Of a stretch of DNA of 64,000 bases, positions 42,715-50,600 are shown piece by piece. Under the pieces are notes generated by a model. It was not told the origin of the DNA, did no database searches, and was given only the letters and a program-made list of their open reading frames with translations. Origin of the DNA: Kiritimatiellales bacterium. Its GTDB lineage: Bacteria; Verrucomicrobiota; Kiritimatiellia; Kiritimatiellales; Tichowtungiaceae. Positions within the stretch are counted from its first letter, which is position 1; the number at the start of each line of letters is the position of its first letter. The position numbers and the translations under genes are program-made. The DNA lies in assembly GCA_041656295.1 (NCBI GenBank), contig JBBADV010000004.1, positions 158,104 through 222,103 on the forward strand. The letters are read 5' to 3'.

Positions 42715-42737
42715 CACAACGGAGGCGTCGCGTCTAC
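42715..42737 (-). repeat. REP copy near the 124-residue gene
   Basis: On the minus strand it reads GTAGACGCGACGCCTCCGTT then GTG: the GTAGA head, stem CGCGACG, loop CCTC, stem CGTTGTG with wobbles. The flank GATCAGTAAG before the head resembles the flanks of the priA copies (GATCGGAAAA, GATTGGTAAA). Confidence 0.6.
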
Positions 42738-42738
42738 C

Positions 42739-43113
42739 TTACTGATCGAATCTTTTTTCCCAAACGGGAGTGCCGGTCACTTCGAGTGTTAAGCGCCGGG
42801 AATCGGAACTCCATTGCAAGGATGTTGCGCCGGCAGCTTCAACCGTGTTGGTGAATTCCGGCAGATAGGCGAGTGTGCGCCAGATGTATTTTTCGCGCAC
42901 TGAAATTTTTATTCCCGGCGTTGCATAATAATAGACGTGCTGCAGACGCGCCGTGCGGTTGCCGGCGGGCGCCGGAACAACCTGAACGGTTTTCACCGGC
43001 GCCATAAATATTTTAAATGAAACAAAAATGGCGAAGGCAAACAGCGCCGTAAGACTGAGCATCCGGAATTTCGGGCGGTTCAGAACACGCCGGCGCTTAA
43101 AACGGCTGGTCAT
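42739..43113 (-). CDS. Hypothetical single-pass membrane protein (124 residues)
   Basis: Basic N-terminus (MTSRFKRRRVLNRPKF), one membrane helix (MLSLTALFAFAIFVSFKIFM) and a periplasmic domain of about 80 residues rich in beta-strand pattern (LQHVYYYATPGIKISVREKY, SLQWSSDSRRLTLEVTGTPV). I recognise no family. It overlaps the rseP stop by 4 bases and so is likely co-translated with it, suggesting an envelope role. Confidence 0.65.
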   Translation of the reverse strand: MTSRFKRRRVLNRPKFRMLSLTALFAFAIFVSFKIFMAPVKTVQVVPAPAGNRTARLQHVYYYATPGIKISVREKYIWRTLAYLPEFTNTVEAAGATSLQWSSDSRRLTLEVTGTPVWEKRFDQ

Positions 43114-44486
43114 TTGTTCTCAGTCTGTTCAGTGTGCGCTGCCGGCGCCGGCGCGCGCAGGCGGTCAACGTCGCGGATGGATAGAAAAATCATTGCACCG
43201 ATAAGCAGCAGTGCGAACAGATTTACCAGCGCAATCTGAAAACGCGGATTCACTTTCCGGCGCGTAACTCCTTCCCACAGCGAGAAGAGAACGTGTCCGC
43301 CATCAAGCACCGGAATCGGCAGCAGATTTAAAACCGCGAGATTGATATTGAGGAAGCGAATGAGTCCAAGCGTATTGAGCAATCCGCTTTTAAATGAAAG
43401 GGCAAGCATGCTGAAAATGGCGATCGGTCCGCCGAGTCCGCCGGCAGCCTGTTTGATTTCTGCCGGTGTAACGAGCGCTTTTAAAACGCGGAAGATGGCA
43501 GATGCATCATACATCAGCTGGTCGAGCGGTTTTTTATAATGCATCCACGGCATGCCGCCGCCGCCGAGCTGAACACCGATAAGGTTACGCTGCAGCTCTT
43601 CGTTCCATTCCGGCGTAACGGTAAGCTCCACCGGTGCGGCAGCGCGTTCCACAATCAGACTGACTTCTTCGCCGGGGTTAACCTGTTGAACAAGTTCGGT
43701 GAATTGAACCCAGTCGAGCACCGGCGTATTATTAAATACGAGCACAATATCACCGGACTTTATTCCGGCGCGCGCCGCCGGGCTTTCCGGTGTAACCTGT
43801 CCGAACAGGCATGAAATGGCCGGCTCAACGCCGGGGATACGGCCAATGCCCTCTTCGCCTTTTTCAACCGGCACAGAGATGACTGCCGCACCGGTCGTGC
43901 GCAGAATATTCAGCGTTGCGGTGGCGCTGTTTTTTAACAGCAGCTCGACACTTAGATCATACCAGCTGTTCACTGTCTTGCCATCGACGGCGGTGATTTC
44001 ATCGCCGCGCCGCAGCCCGGCGGCATACGCCGCGCTGTTTTCATCGACGTGCCCGATGATCGACGGAACTTTTGCAGTGGAGGCATCGCCGGGAATCAGC
44101 CAGATCGCCAGCGCGAGAACAATGGCGAGCAGAATATTTCCGGCAGCACCGGACAGTGCTACGGCGATTTTTTTCCACGGTGAAATCGCGGCATATATTT
44201 CGCCGGCGGAACTGTCGCCCTGGATTTTTTCCATGCCGGCCGGATCAAGCTGCGGCAGCGCAACGTAACCGCCGAACGGAATCCAGCCGATTTTGTAGAT
44301 GATGCCGTTTTTCTGCCACTGAAAAATTGCGCGGCCGAAGCCGATTGAAAATGTTTTCACCACCAGCCCGCACCGGCGCGCAACGATGTAATGCCCGAAT
44401 TCGTGCATGAATACCGTCACGCCGAACACAACAACGGCGAGAACGAACGAGTACAACAGCGATCCGATTTGAAAAAGTGAGCTCAT
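43110..44486 (-). CDS. rseP: RIP metalloprotease RseP (site-2 protease)
   Basis: 458 residues from ATG 44486 (MSSLFQIGSLLYSF); an upstream start at 44516 would add ten residues. The zinc motif VFMHEFGHYIVARRCGL is in the first membrane helix. Two PDZ domains follow (SAAYAAGLRRGDEITAVDGK and SPAARAGIKSGDIVLVFNN). The second catalytic part is NLAVLNLLPIPVLDGGHVLF with the metal Asp. Intramembrane cleavage of anti-sigma factors or signal peptides. It lies in the common uppS-cdsA-rseP order, but dxr, often between cdsA and rseP, is absent here. Confidence 0.95.
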   Translation of the reverse strand: MSSLFQIGSLLYSFVLAVVVFGVTVFMHEFGHYIVARRCGLVVKTFSIGFGRAIFQWQKNGIIYKIGWIPFGGYVALPQLDPAGMEKIQGDSSAGEIYAAISPWKKIAVALSGAAGNILLAIVLALAIWLIPGDASTAKVPSIIGHVDENSAAYAAGLRRGDEITAVDGKTVNSWYDLSVELLLKNSATATLNILRTTGAAVISVPVEKGEEGIGRIPGVEPAISCLFGQVTPESPAARAGIKSGDIVLVFNNTPVLDWVQFTELVQQVNPGEEVSLIVERAAAPVELTVTPEWNEELQRNLIGVQLGGGGMPWMHYKKPLDQLMYDASAIFRVLKALVTPAEIKQAAGGLGGPIAIFSMLALSFKSGLLNTLGLIRFLNINLAVLNLLPIPVLDGGHVLFSLWEGVTRRKVNPRFQIALVNLFALLLIGAMIFLSIRDVDRLRAPAPAAHTEQTENK

Positions 44487-44666
44487 GATATATTTTTTTG
44501 AACCGCTAATTAACACTCATGTTGCCGTTTCGCTGCTTTGCATTCGCAACGCCCTTCTTCGCATTACTAATTATTAGTGCCGATCAGTGAAGATTAGTGG
44601 TTTTAATTCTCTCTTTGCTTAAATTTTTTTCGTGAAAAATCCGTTTTCATCCGCGTTATCCGCGGT

Positions 44667-45518
44667 TTATTTCCTAAAGAAAAATTCGATGTACATATAC
44701 AGGAACGGCGCAGCGAAAAGGATGCTGTCGATCATATCAAGTATTCCGCCAAGTCCGTGCGCAATCGTTCCGGAATCTTTGGCATCCACCGCGCGCTTAA
44801 AGAGCGACTCCATCAGATCACCAAGCGTCCCGACGACAGGAAACAGGATCCCGAGAATCAGTGCATGATAGAGCGGAAAGCGGTAGCTGCCGAGCGTGGC
44901 ATCGCTGAAATACCACCACAGCGCGCCGATAATACATGAAGCCAGCATCCCACCGAACAGCCCTTCCCAGCTCTTTTTCGGCGAGATGCGCGGGAAGAGT
45001 TTGTGTTTGCCGAACCGGCACCCTAAAAAGTAGGCGCCGGCATCGCCCCATTTTACGGCGAGCAGAAAATAAAGTCCGCTGTACGCCGGCACATTCTTCG
45101 GACCAAGCATGAAAATGCGTACGAAAAAACTCCAGAAAAAAGCGACATAAATAAAGCCGAACAGCGTTCCGAGAGCGTTGCGGATGGCAAATTTTGCATC
45201 GGGATACGCTAGAATCCGGCAGAAATTAATGAGCAGAATTAAAACCAGCAATGCCCAGAGAATATGTGTCGAAACCCCGGCGCGGCACACAAACCACGTC
45301 ATCGCAACAAACGCGATTCCACTGGCGATGCCGAAATGATATGATGCCGGCAGGTCCGCACGGTCGATTAAGCGGTAAAATTCGTGCATGCCGATGGCGC
45401 AGATCAGCAGCAGCGCAATCAGCGTCAGCAGATTGCCGGAAGGAACCAGCAGCAGCAGCGCCGCGATGACTGCCGCAATCAGCAGTCCGAGAACAATCCG
45501 TTTTTTATCCATTGCCAT
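44667..45518 (-). CDS. cdsA: Phosphatidate cytidylyltransferase
   Basis: 283 residues from ATG 45518 (GGTGAGG upstream); a GTG at 45530 overlapping the uppS stop is possible. Eight or so membrane helices. The C-terminal signature is SLFKRAVDAKDSGTIAHGLG then GILDMIDSILFAAP, a slightly divergent version of the CTP transferase pattern. SPKKSWEGLFGG is also family-typical. It makes CDP-diacylglycerol, the substrate of pgsA in this window. The 180-base gap to rseP holds phrase repeats (ATCCGCGTTATCCGCGG near 44650). Confidence 0.93.
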   Translation of the reverse strand: MAMDKKRIVLGLLIAAVIAALLLLVPSGNLLTLIALLLICAIGMHEFYRLIDRADLPASYHFGIASGIAFVAMTWFVCRAGVSTHILWALLVLILLINFCRILAYPDAKFAIRNALGTLFGFIYVAFFWSFFVRIFMLGPKNVPAYSGLYFLLAVKWGDAGAYFLGCRFGKHKLFPRISPKKSWEGLFGGMLASCIIGALWWYFSDATLGSYRFPLYHALILGILFPVVGTLGDLMESLFKRAVDAKDSGTIAHGLGGILDMIDSILFAAPFLYMYIEFFFRK

Positions 45519-45526
45519 TGCGAACC

Positions 45527-46282
45527 TCACCTGGTTTCAACACCGCCGTAACGCCGGCAGCGCCGGTTAAATGCTTCGAGTGCTGCGAAAAATTCCGGCT
45601 CACGAAAATCAGGCCACAGAGTTTCAGTAATGTACAGCTCGGCATACGAGAGCTGCCAGAGCAGAAAATTACTCAGCCGCTGTTCGCCGCTCGTGCGGAT
45701 CATCAGTTCCGGATCGGGAACATCCGGAAGATAGAGATGCGCCGCCACCGTTGTTTCATCAATCGTCTCGGGATCCAGCTTCCCGGCGACAGCTTCGCGC
45801 GCAATTTTTTTTGCAGCTGCGGCAATCTCCTGCCGTCCTCCGTAACTCAGCGCTACGATCAGCGTGTGTTCATACTCCTTTTCAGATTCCGCCATCAGCG
45901 CCGATAATTTTTTCTGCACTTTTTCCGGCAGACGCTCCATCTGACCGATAACACGCAGCCGGATTTTATTTTTTAAAAACAGAGGGCTGTGTTTTTCCAT
46001 AAATTGAGCCAGCAGACTCATCAGCCCGTCCACCTCCTCTTGCGGACGGGTCCAGTTTTCCGTACTGAAGGCATACAGAGTTATATATTTTACGCCCGCT
46101 TTTTGCGCCGCTTTTAGCACCGCCAGTATCGACTGCGCACCCTCTTCATGACCTTTCAGGCGCGGGAAGCCGCGCCTTTGCGCCCACCGTCCGTTGCCGT
46201 CCATGATGATTGCAACGTGAGCAGGAATTGCAGATGGCGGATTGCAGATTGTAGATTTTTGACTGGAAACAGACGATTTCAT
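45527..46282 (-). CDS. uppS: Undecaprenyl diphosphate synthase (cis-prenyltransferase)
   Basis: 251 residues from ATG 46282. Catalytic Asp and diphosphate loop: HVAIIMDGNGRWAQRRGFPR. Substrate region: YITLYAFSTENWTRPQEEV. C-terminal ELMIRTSGEQRLSNFLLWQL then YAELYITETLWPDF completes the family. It makes the lipid carrier for peptidoglycan. Residues 1-20 (MKSSVSSQKSTICNPPSAIP) are not family sequence and derive from a GATTGCAGATTGTAGATT phrase repeat; the native start was probably near the residue before AHVAIIMDG. Confidence 0.95.
   Translation of the reverse strand: MKSSVSSQKSTICNPPSAIPAHVAIIMDGNGRWAQRRGFPRLKGHEEGAQSILAVLKAAQKAGVKYITLYAFSTENWTRPQEEVDGLMSLLAQFMEKHSPLFLKNKIRLRVIGQMERLPEKVQKKLSALMAESEKEYEHTLIVALSYGGRQEIAAAAKKIAREAVAGKLDPETIDETTVAAHLYLPDVPDPELMIRTSGEQRLSNFLLWQLSYAELYITETLWPDFREPEFFAALEAFNRRCRRYGGVETR
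46229..46263. repeat. GATTGCAGATT phrase repeat in the uppS N-terminus
   Basis: TTGCAGATGGCGGATTGCAG then ATTGTAGATTTTTGA, read in frame as SQKSTICNPPSAI. A sister copy (GAATCTTCAATCTGCAATCT) lies at 46424-46446, just past the purA stop. Confidence 0.7.
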
Positions 46283-46283
46283 T

Positions 46284-46412
46284 TTAAGTTGCAGAACGTA
46301 AAAGCTGATTCGCAATAACGCGGCCTTTGATTGTGTGCGGCAGGTCGTCAATTAATTCCATGACCTGCAAGGCAAACTGCCTGGTTCGTTTTTTTAATTC
46401 TTGCGCAATCAC
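46284..46412 (-). pseudogene. Truncated four-helix-bundle (S23/IVP-type) protein
   Basis: GTG 46412 with AGGAG eight bases upstream begins a 42-residue frame: VIAQELKKRTRQFALQVMEL, then IDDLPHTIKGRVIANQLLRS and AT before a stop. This is the first helix and a half of the four-helix-bundle family (TIGR02436, also found as inserts in 23S rRNA), which normally continues with S-V-A-A-N-Y-R and about 70 more residues. It stops one base before the uppS start and is flanked on both sides by phrase repeats, so the remainder was probably lost by recombination. Confidence 0.6.
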
Positions 46413-46443
46413 AAACTTCTCCTGCGAATCTTCAATCTGCAAT

Positions 46444-47721
46444 CTATAATTCTATCGTGCTTGCACGATTGGGCCCTACCGACAAAATGCTCACCGGGAC
46501 GTTCGTGAGTTCTTCAATCCAGCGGACATAGTTCTGCGCCTGTTCCGGCAGTTCATCAAATGAGGCTGCATTGCGGGTTGAGCAGTTCCAGCCTTTAAAT
46601 TCTTTGTACACCGGCTTGCAGCGCGACAATTTACTGATGCTGGACGGAACGGATTCGATACGTTCGCCATCGCACTCGTACGCAACACAAACGTTGATCG
46701 TTTCAAAGCCGTCGAGCACGTCCATCTTCATCAATGCCCAGCGGTCAATTCCGGCAATCATCGCGGAATAGCGCGCAACGACCGCATCGAACCAGCCGCA
46801 CCGGCGCGGCCGTCCGGTGGTCGCGCCGAACTCGTTACCGACCTTCGCCAGCTGTTCGCCGGCGGCATCAAACAGCTCCGTTGGAAACGGCCCTTCGCCA
46901 ACGCGTGTGGTATAGGCTTTGACGATTCCGATCACCTCGTCAACCGAGTGCGGCGGAACGCCGGCGCCGGAAGCCACGCCGCCGGCACTGGTATTCGACG
47001 AGGTCACAAACGGATACGTTCCGAAGTCCACATCCAGCATTACGCCCTGGGCGCCTTCAAACAGAACATTGGCATCCGGATCGCGGACAGCGGCGTTCAG
47101 CATCGGCAGTGTGTCGCAGATAAACGGCTTCAGATAATCAAATGCTGCGGCGTATGTTTTTATTATTTCATCCGCATTCAATTCCGGCGCACCGAGAATC
47201 GTCAGCATTTCATTTTTCGCGGCGATCCACCGGCGGAACAGTTCGTCGAAATTATCTTCCAGCACATCGCCCATTCGCAGACCAATGCGGTCGGCTTTAT
47301 CAATATATGCCGGACCGATGCCGCGCTTGGTGGTGCCGATTTTATTGCCGGATTCCGACAGCCGCGCCTCTTTTGCACCGTCGAGCTCTTTGTGATACTG
47401 AAACACGAGATGCGCGCGATCGCTGATAAACAGCCGGTTGCCAAACTCGATGCCGCGTTTTTCCAAATCCTGCAATTCTTCGGCGAGCCCGAGCGGGTCA
47501 ACCACCAGCCCGTTACCGATCACGCATTTCACGCCGGGGCGCAAAATTCCGGACGGCGTCAGATGCAGCACATATTTCTGATCGCCGATTTCCACCGTAT
47601 GGCCGGCATTGTTTCCGCCCTGATAGCGCACCACCCAGTTCGCTTTTGAGGTCAGCACGTCGATCACTTTACCCTTGCCCTCATCGCCCCACTGGGCACC
47701 GATTAACACTGTATTCGCCAT
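46444..47721 (-). CDS. purA: Adenylosuccinate synthase
   Basis: 425 residues, ATG with AAGGATTATCC upstream. GTP-binding loop VLIGAQWGDEGKGKVIDVLT at the N-terminus, the GGNNAGHTV motif, the IMP/Asp loops KRGIGPAYIDKADRIGLRMG and GAQGVMLDVDFGTYPFVTSS, and the C-terminal NKxD-like LMKMDVLDGFETI. It joins IMP and aspartate in AMP synthesis. Full length. It is divergent from the receiver-kinase gene, with a 402-base gap. Confidence 0.97.
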   Translation of the reverse strand: MANTVLIGAQWGDEGKGKVIDVLTSKANWVVRYQGGNNAGHTVEIGDQKYVLHLTPSGILRPGVKCVIGNGLVVDPLGLAEELQDLEKRGIEFGNRLFISDRAHLVFQYHKELDGAKEARLSESGNKIGTTKRGIGPAYIDKADRIGLRMGDVLEDNFDELFRRWIAAKNEMLTILGAPELNADEIIKTYAAAFDYLKPFICDTLPMLNAAVRDPDANVLFEGAQGVMLDVDFGTYPFVTSSNTSAGGVASGAGVPPHSVDEVIGIVKAYTTRVGEGPFPTELFDAAGEQLAKVGNEFGATTGRPRRCGWFDAVVARYSAMIAGIDRWALMKMDVLDGFETINVCVAYECDGERIESVPSSISKLSRCKPVYKEFKGWNCSTRNAASFDELPEQAQNYVRWIEELTNVPVSILSVGPNRASTIEL

Positions 47722-47767
47722 GGATAATCCTTATTAAATGTTCTGTACCTGAAAGCGGGAGATGTTA

Positions 47768-47795
47768 ACGCATTGACCTTTACGGGTCAATGCGT
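47768..47795. promoter_or_regulatory. Perfect 11-base inverted repeat upstream of purA
   Basis: ACGCATTGACC, loop TTTACG, GGTCAATGCGT. It lies 47 bases upstream of the purA start in a divergent region, so it terminates neither flanking gene. It is a candidate operator or a leader hairpin. Confidence 0.35.
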
Positions 47796-48093
47796 ATTGC
47801 CGGGCGCCGCTACTGTGAATATTCAGATTTTCGGTGCATTGGCCCCGGCCGGGCGGGCTCGGCGATCCTTTGCAGACACCTCATCGAGACATTCCTGCCG
47901 CCGAATCTTATTCCCCGCCCTTAACAGCATCCCAGGTGCGGTTACATTTTGCATTACCGCGCCGAAATCGCAGATTCTGTAGAGTTTTTGATTTGGCGCC
48001 ATAGCGGCGGAAAAATCCGCTTGATGCGGCGGAAATACTCTCTTCGTAACCCCGAATATTGTGAAAGGATCCGGCAGGTTGAAACCCTTGCCG

Positions 48094-48108
48094 CCGGAAT
48101 TATTCCGG
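48094..48108. promoter_or_regulatory. CCGGAA/TTCCGG palindrome before the receiver-kinase gene
   Basis: A 15-base palindrome with a 3-base centre, ending 15 bases before ATG 48124 and followed by TATATATATAA. Its position suits an operator overlapping the core promoter or ribosome site; no protein is known to bind it. Confidence 0.3.
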
Positions 48109-48123
48109 TATATATATAACACC

Positions 48124-49188
48124 ATGAATTTAAGTGGAAATGAAGACCGCCCGCGGCGTGTTCTGCTGGCCGATGATCATGAAATTTATCGTTGCACCGT
48201 GGCGGCGATGATTACACAGCACGGCTATGAAGTGGATACCGCCGGTAATGCAGAGGAGACATTGGCGGCGGCGGAACAACAGCTGCCGGATGTTTTCGTA
48301 CTGGACGTTCAAATGCCCGGAAACGAAGATCTGCAACTGATTGAAACGCTGAAAAACAGATATCCGAATATTCCGGTGATTGTGCTCACGGGGTTTGCGT
48401 CGCTGCCATCGGCCCTGAATGCGGTGCGCCTGAATATTTTTGATTACATCAAAAAAGATGAAAACTCCACCCGATTGCTGCGCCGGATTGATGAAGCGTT
48501 TGAACGCCGGCGGCTGCAGCAGCGACTGATTGAAGGCGAAGAACGTTACCGGCGACTGGCGCACCATCTGGAATCGGTACGCGAAGAAGAACGCCGGCGG
48601 CTGTCGATGGATCTCCACGATGAAATCGGACAAATTTTTACGGCGCTCAAAATTGACCTAGCGATCATGAAAGAGATGTGTGCCTGTAAAGGGCGCGTAA
48701 AAAATAAAATGGACAATATGAATGACCTGCTGATGGGCGGAATCAGGCTCGTCCACACTCTTTGCCGGCAGCTGCGTCCCGGCGCGCTGGATGATCTCGG
48801 TCTGGGCGAAGCGCTTGAAGGACTCGTGGCGGAATGGTCAGGCCGCAATCATGTTCTATGTACCCTGTCCGTCGATCTGATGGATGAGATTAACCGTGAT
48901 GACATTAAAACTGCTGTATTTCGTATCGTGCAGGAAGCATTGACCAATATTTTCCGGCATGCTCAGGCGACGGAAGCGAATATTCAGGTGATTTCGGATG
49001 CCGATGCGGTCAGCATTTCAGTTTCCGACAACGGGAAAGGCATGCCAGAGAATAAAGACTGCGCCGGTTCATTCGGCCTGCTGAATATGATTGAACGCGC
49101 AGAAGCACTGGGCGGAACGCTTGAAATCAGCAGCGTGCCGGGCAAAGGCACTTGTATCGAAGGCTGTATCCCATTCAAACCGCGGTGA
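48124..49188 (+). CDS. Receiver-histidine kinase hybrid (REC + HisKA_3 + HATPase)
   Basis: 354 residues from ATG 48124. The N-terminal receiver (residues 10-125) has acidic LADDHE, phospho-Asp in VFVLDVQMPGNEDL, Thr in VIVLTGFASLP and Lys in DYIKKDENS. A coiled helix leads to the HisKA_3 phospho-His box (ERRRLSMDLHDEIGQIFTAL). The HATPase has N box IVQEALTNIFRHAQATE and G boxes SDNGKGMPEN and GSFGLLNMIERAEALGGTLE. There is no sensor or membrane domain, so it is a cytoplasmic NarX-class kinase regulated by another phosphodonor. It would be expected to phosphorylate a NarL-type regulator; one lies at 19982 (inference). Confidence 0.9.
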   Translation: MNLSGNEDRPRRVLLADDHEIYRCTVAAMITQHGYEVDTAGNAEETLAAAEQQLPDVFVLDVQMPGNEDLQLIETLKNRYPNIPVIVLTGFASLPSALNAVRLNIFDYIKKDENSTRLLRRIDEAFERRRLQQRLIEGEERYRRLAHHLESVREEERRRLSMDLHDEIGQIFTALKIDLAIMKEMCACKGRVKNKMDNMNDLLMGGIRLVHTLCRQLRPGALDDLGLGEALEGLVAEWSGRNHVLCTLSVDLMDEINRDDIKTAVFRIVQEALTNIFRHAQATEANIQVISDADAVSISVSDNGKGMPENKDCAGSFGLLNMIERAEALGGTLEISSVPGKGTCIEGCIPFKPR

Positions 49189-49216
49189 CAAACGCATAAT
49201 TTTTACTGGAGATTTT

Positions 49217-49729
49217 ATGGACACGATTCATGCAATGATGACGCGCCGGAGTATTCGCGCGTTTGAAGACAAACCGGTGGCAGAAGACCAGATTAACATC
49301 CTGCTTGAAGCTGCGATGAACGCTCCGAGCGCCGGCGACGGGCGCCCGTGGCAGTTTGCAGTTACAACCGACAAAGCCAAACTCAACGCACTTGCCGATC
49401 AGGTTGACGAAGGCAATCCGCTGATCCGTCAGGCCGGCGCTGCAATTTTAATCTGCTTCGATCCGGCGCGCGAAGGCTTTAAAGGATTCGGCGAACAGGA
49501 CTGTGCCTGTGCCGCGCAGAATCTGCAGCTCGCTGTGCATGCGCTGGGGCTGGGAACTGTCTGGCTGGCGGTGATTCATATTCCGCCGCGGATTACCGGC
49601 TGCCGGAACGTGTTCGGCGTGCCGGAAAGTCTCATTCCGTTTGCATTATTCCCTGTCGGTGTACCGGCAGAACAACTGCCGCCGGAATACCGTTTTGACG
49701 AAAAACTCATTCACCGGGAAGCGTGGTAG
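49217..49729 (+). CDS. Nitroreductase family flavoprotein
   Basis: 170 residues from ATG 49217 (CTGGAGATTTT upstream). It has the FMN-binding start TRRSIRAFEDKPVAEDQI, then EAAMNAPSAGDGRPWQFAVT, and the C-terminal NLQLAVHALGLGTVWLAVIH with FALFPVGVPAEQLPPEYRF. It reduces nitro or quinone-like substrates with NAD(P)H as a dimer; the physiological substrate cannot be read from sequence. It starts 28 bases after the kinase gene and ends 4 bases before the CpXC gene. Confidence 0.88.
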   Translation: MDTIHAMMTRRSIRAFEDKPVAEDQINILLEAAMNAPSAGDGRPWQFAVTTDKAKLNALADQVDEGNPLIRQAGAAILICFDPAREGFKGFGEQDCACAAQNLQLAVHALGLGTVWLAVIHIPPRITGCRNVFGVPESLIPFALFPVGVPAEQLPPEYRFDEKLIHREAW

Positions 49730-49733
49730 CCCG

Positions 49734-50450
49734 ATGAGCGCAACGAAAACTCATTCCATCCGCTGTCCGGAATGCGGCACCGCACAGAATGTTGAACTGC
49801 ACGACGCCATCAACGTTGCACAGAATCCGGAGCTGAAAACCGCACTGTTCGAAAATACTTTGAACCGCGTGCAATGCCACCGGTGCGACGCGTCGTTCCG
49901 GATCGACAAGCCGCTGCTTTACCACGACACCGAGCGCGATTTCATAATCTACTGGATGCCGGATACAACCTTCACACGCGAAGAAATTGTCGATCACTTC
50001 GATAAAATGACCGACGACCTGCGCGCCGCACTGCCGGAAAATACACCGCTGCCGTGCGTCCGGCTGGTCTTCACGCGTCCGGAACTTATTGAGCTGATTT
50101 ATCTGCTCGAAGCAGGCATGAACGAGCGCATCGTTGAATATATTAAATATTCAATTCACACGCAGAATATGCACCGCGTTCCGCCGGCGGCAAAACAGCT
50201 GCTGCTCAACATTCAGGATTCCACTGCCGACGAACTGCTCTTTGCTGTTCAGAATGTTCAGACTGCCGCGCTGGAAGATATACTGCGCTATCCGCGTTCC
50301 GGCTATCACAACATCCGCAACATGTATCGCAACAACCCCGAAGAATTCATCGAACTTTTCCCCGGACCGTACATCAGCGCGCGCGACACGCTGCTTGCAG
50401 AAACCTTTGAAGAACCGGCAGATGATGACGATTCCGGTGAGTTTGAATAA
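49734..50450 (+). CDS. CpXC domain protein
   Basis: 238 residues from ATG 49734. The N-terminal zinc-binding CpXC domain has two C-x2-C pairs (IRCPECGTAQNVELHDAINV, then VQCHRCDASFRIDKPLLYHD). The rest is helical and acidic with no known motif; the end is an Asp/Glu-rich tail (EPADDDDSGEFE). CpXC proteins are uncharacterised. The position four bases after the nitroreductase suggests co-expression. Confidence 0.8.
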   Translation: MSATKTHSIRCPECGTAQNVELHDAINVAQNPELKTALFENTLNRVQCHRCDASFRIDKPLLYHDTERDFIIYWMPDTTFTREEIVDHFDKMTDDLRAALPENTPLPCVRLVFTRPELIELIYLLEAGMNERIVEYIKYSIHTQNMHRVPPAAKQLLLNIQDSTADELLFAVQNVQTAALEDILRYPRSGYHNIRNMYRNNPEEFIELFPGPYISARDTLLAETFEEPADDDDSGEFE

Positions 50451-50513
50451 TGTGTTACAAGCTGACCGGATTCGAATTCACCGGAAATGTACAGAAGAAA
50501 ACGAAGATTTTGA

Positions 50514-50600
50514 ATAGAGGGTCGCCGGCCCTGCGACCGCGGACAGCAAGGGCCTGCCAAAATCAACCTCGAACTCTGAACCCTGAACTTCTTAACCCAG
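50514..50600. repeat. REP-like palindrome and phrase repeat after the CpXC gene
   Basis: AATAGAGGGTCGCCGGCCCT then GCGACCGCGGACAGCAAGGG. The reverse complement of 22797-22850 carries the same ordered words (ATAGAGGG, CGACCGCG, ACAGC, AGG), so the two are one dispersed family. It is followed by a CTCGAACTCTGAACCCTGAA phrase repeat (50572). Confidence 0.6.

Larger units (their letters stand above)
47722..48123. other. Divergent intergenic region, purA / receiver-kinase gene
   Basis: 402 bases without a supported gene. It contains the purA ribosome site (AAGGATTATCC), an 11-base perfect inverted repeat (47768-47795), and a CCGGAA-TTA-TTCCGG palindrome (48094-48108) next to an AT-rich TATATATATAA. 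A 100-codon reverse frame (47823-48125) has no recognisable sequence or ribosome site. The promoters of both flanking genes must lie here. Confidence 0.5.

Noticed and set aside
46948..47649. 233-codon plus-strand frame across purA
   Set aside because: Antisense shadow; purA motifs are continuous on the other strand.
47823..48125. 100-codon minus-strand frame in the purA spacer
   Set aside because: No ribosome site, no similarity, and it overlaps palindromes and the kinase promoter region.
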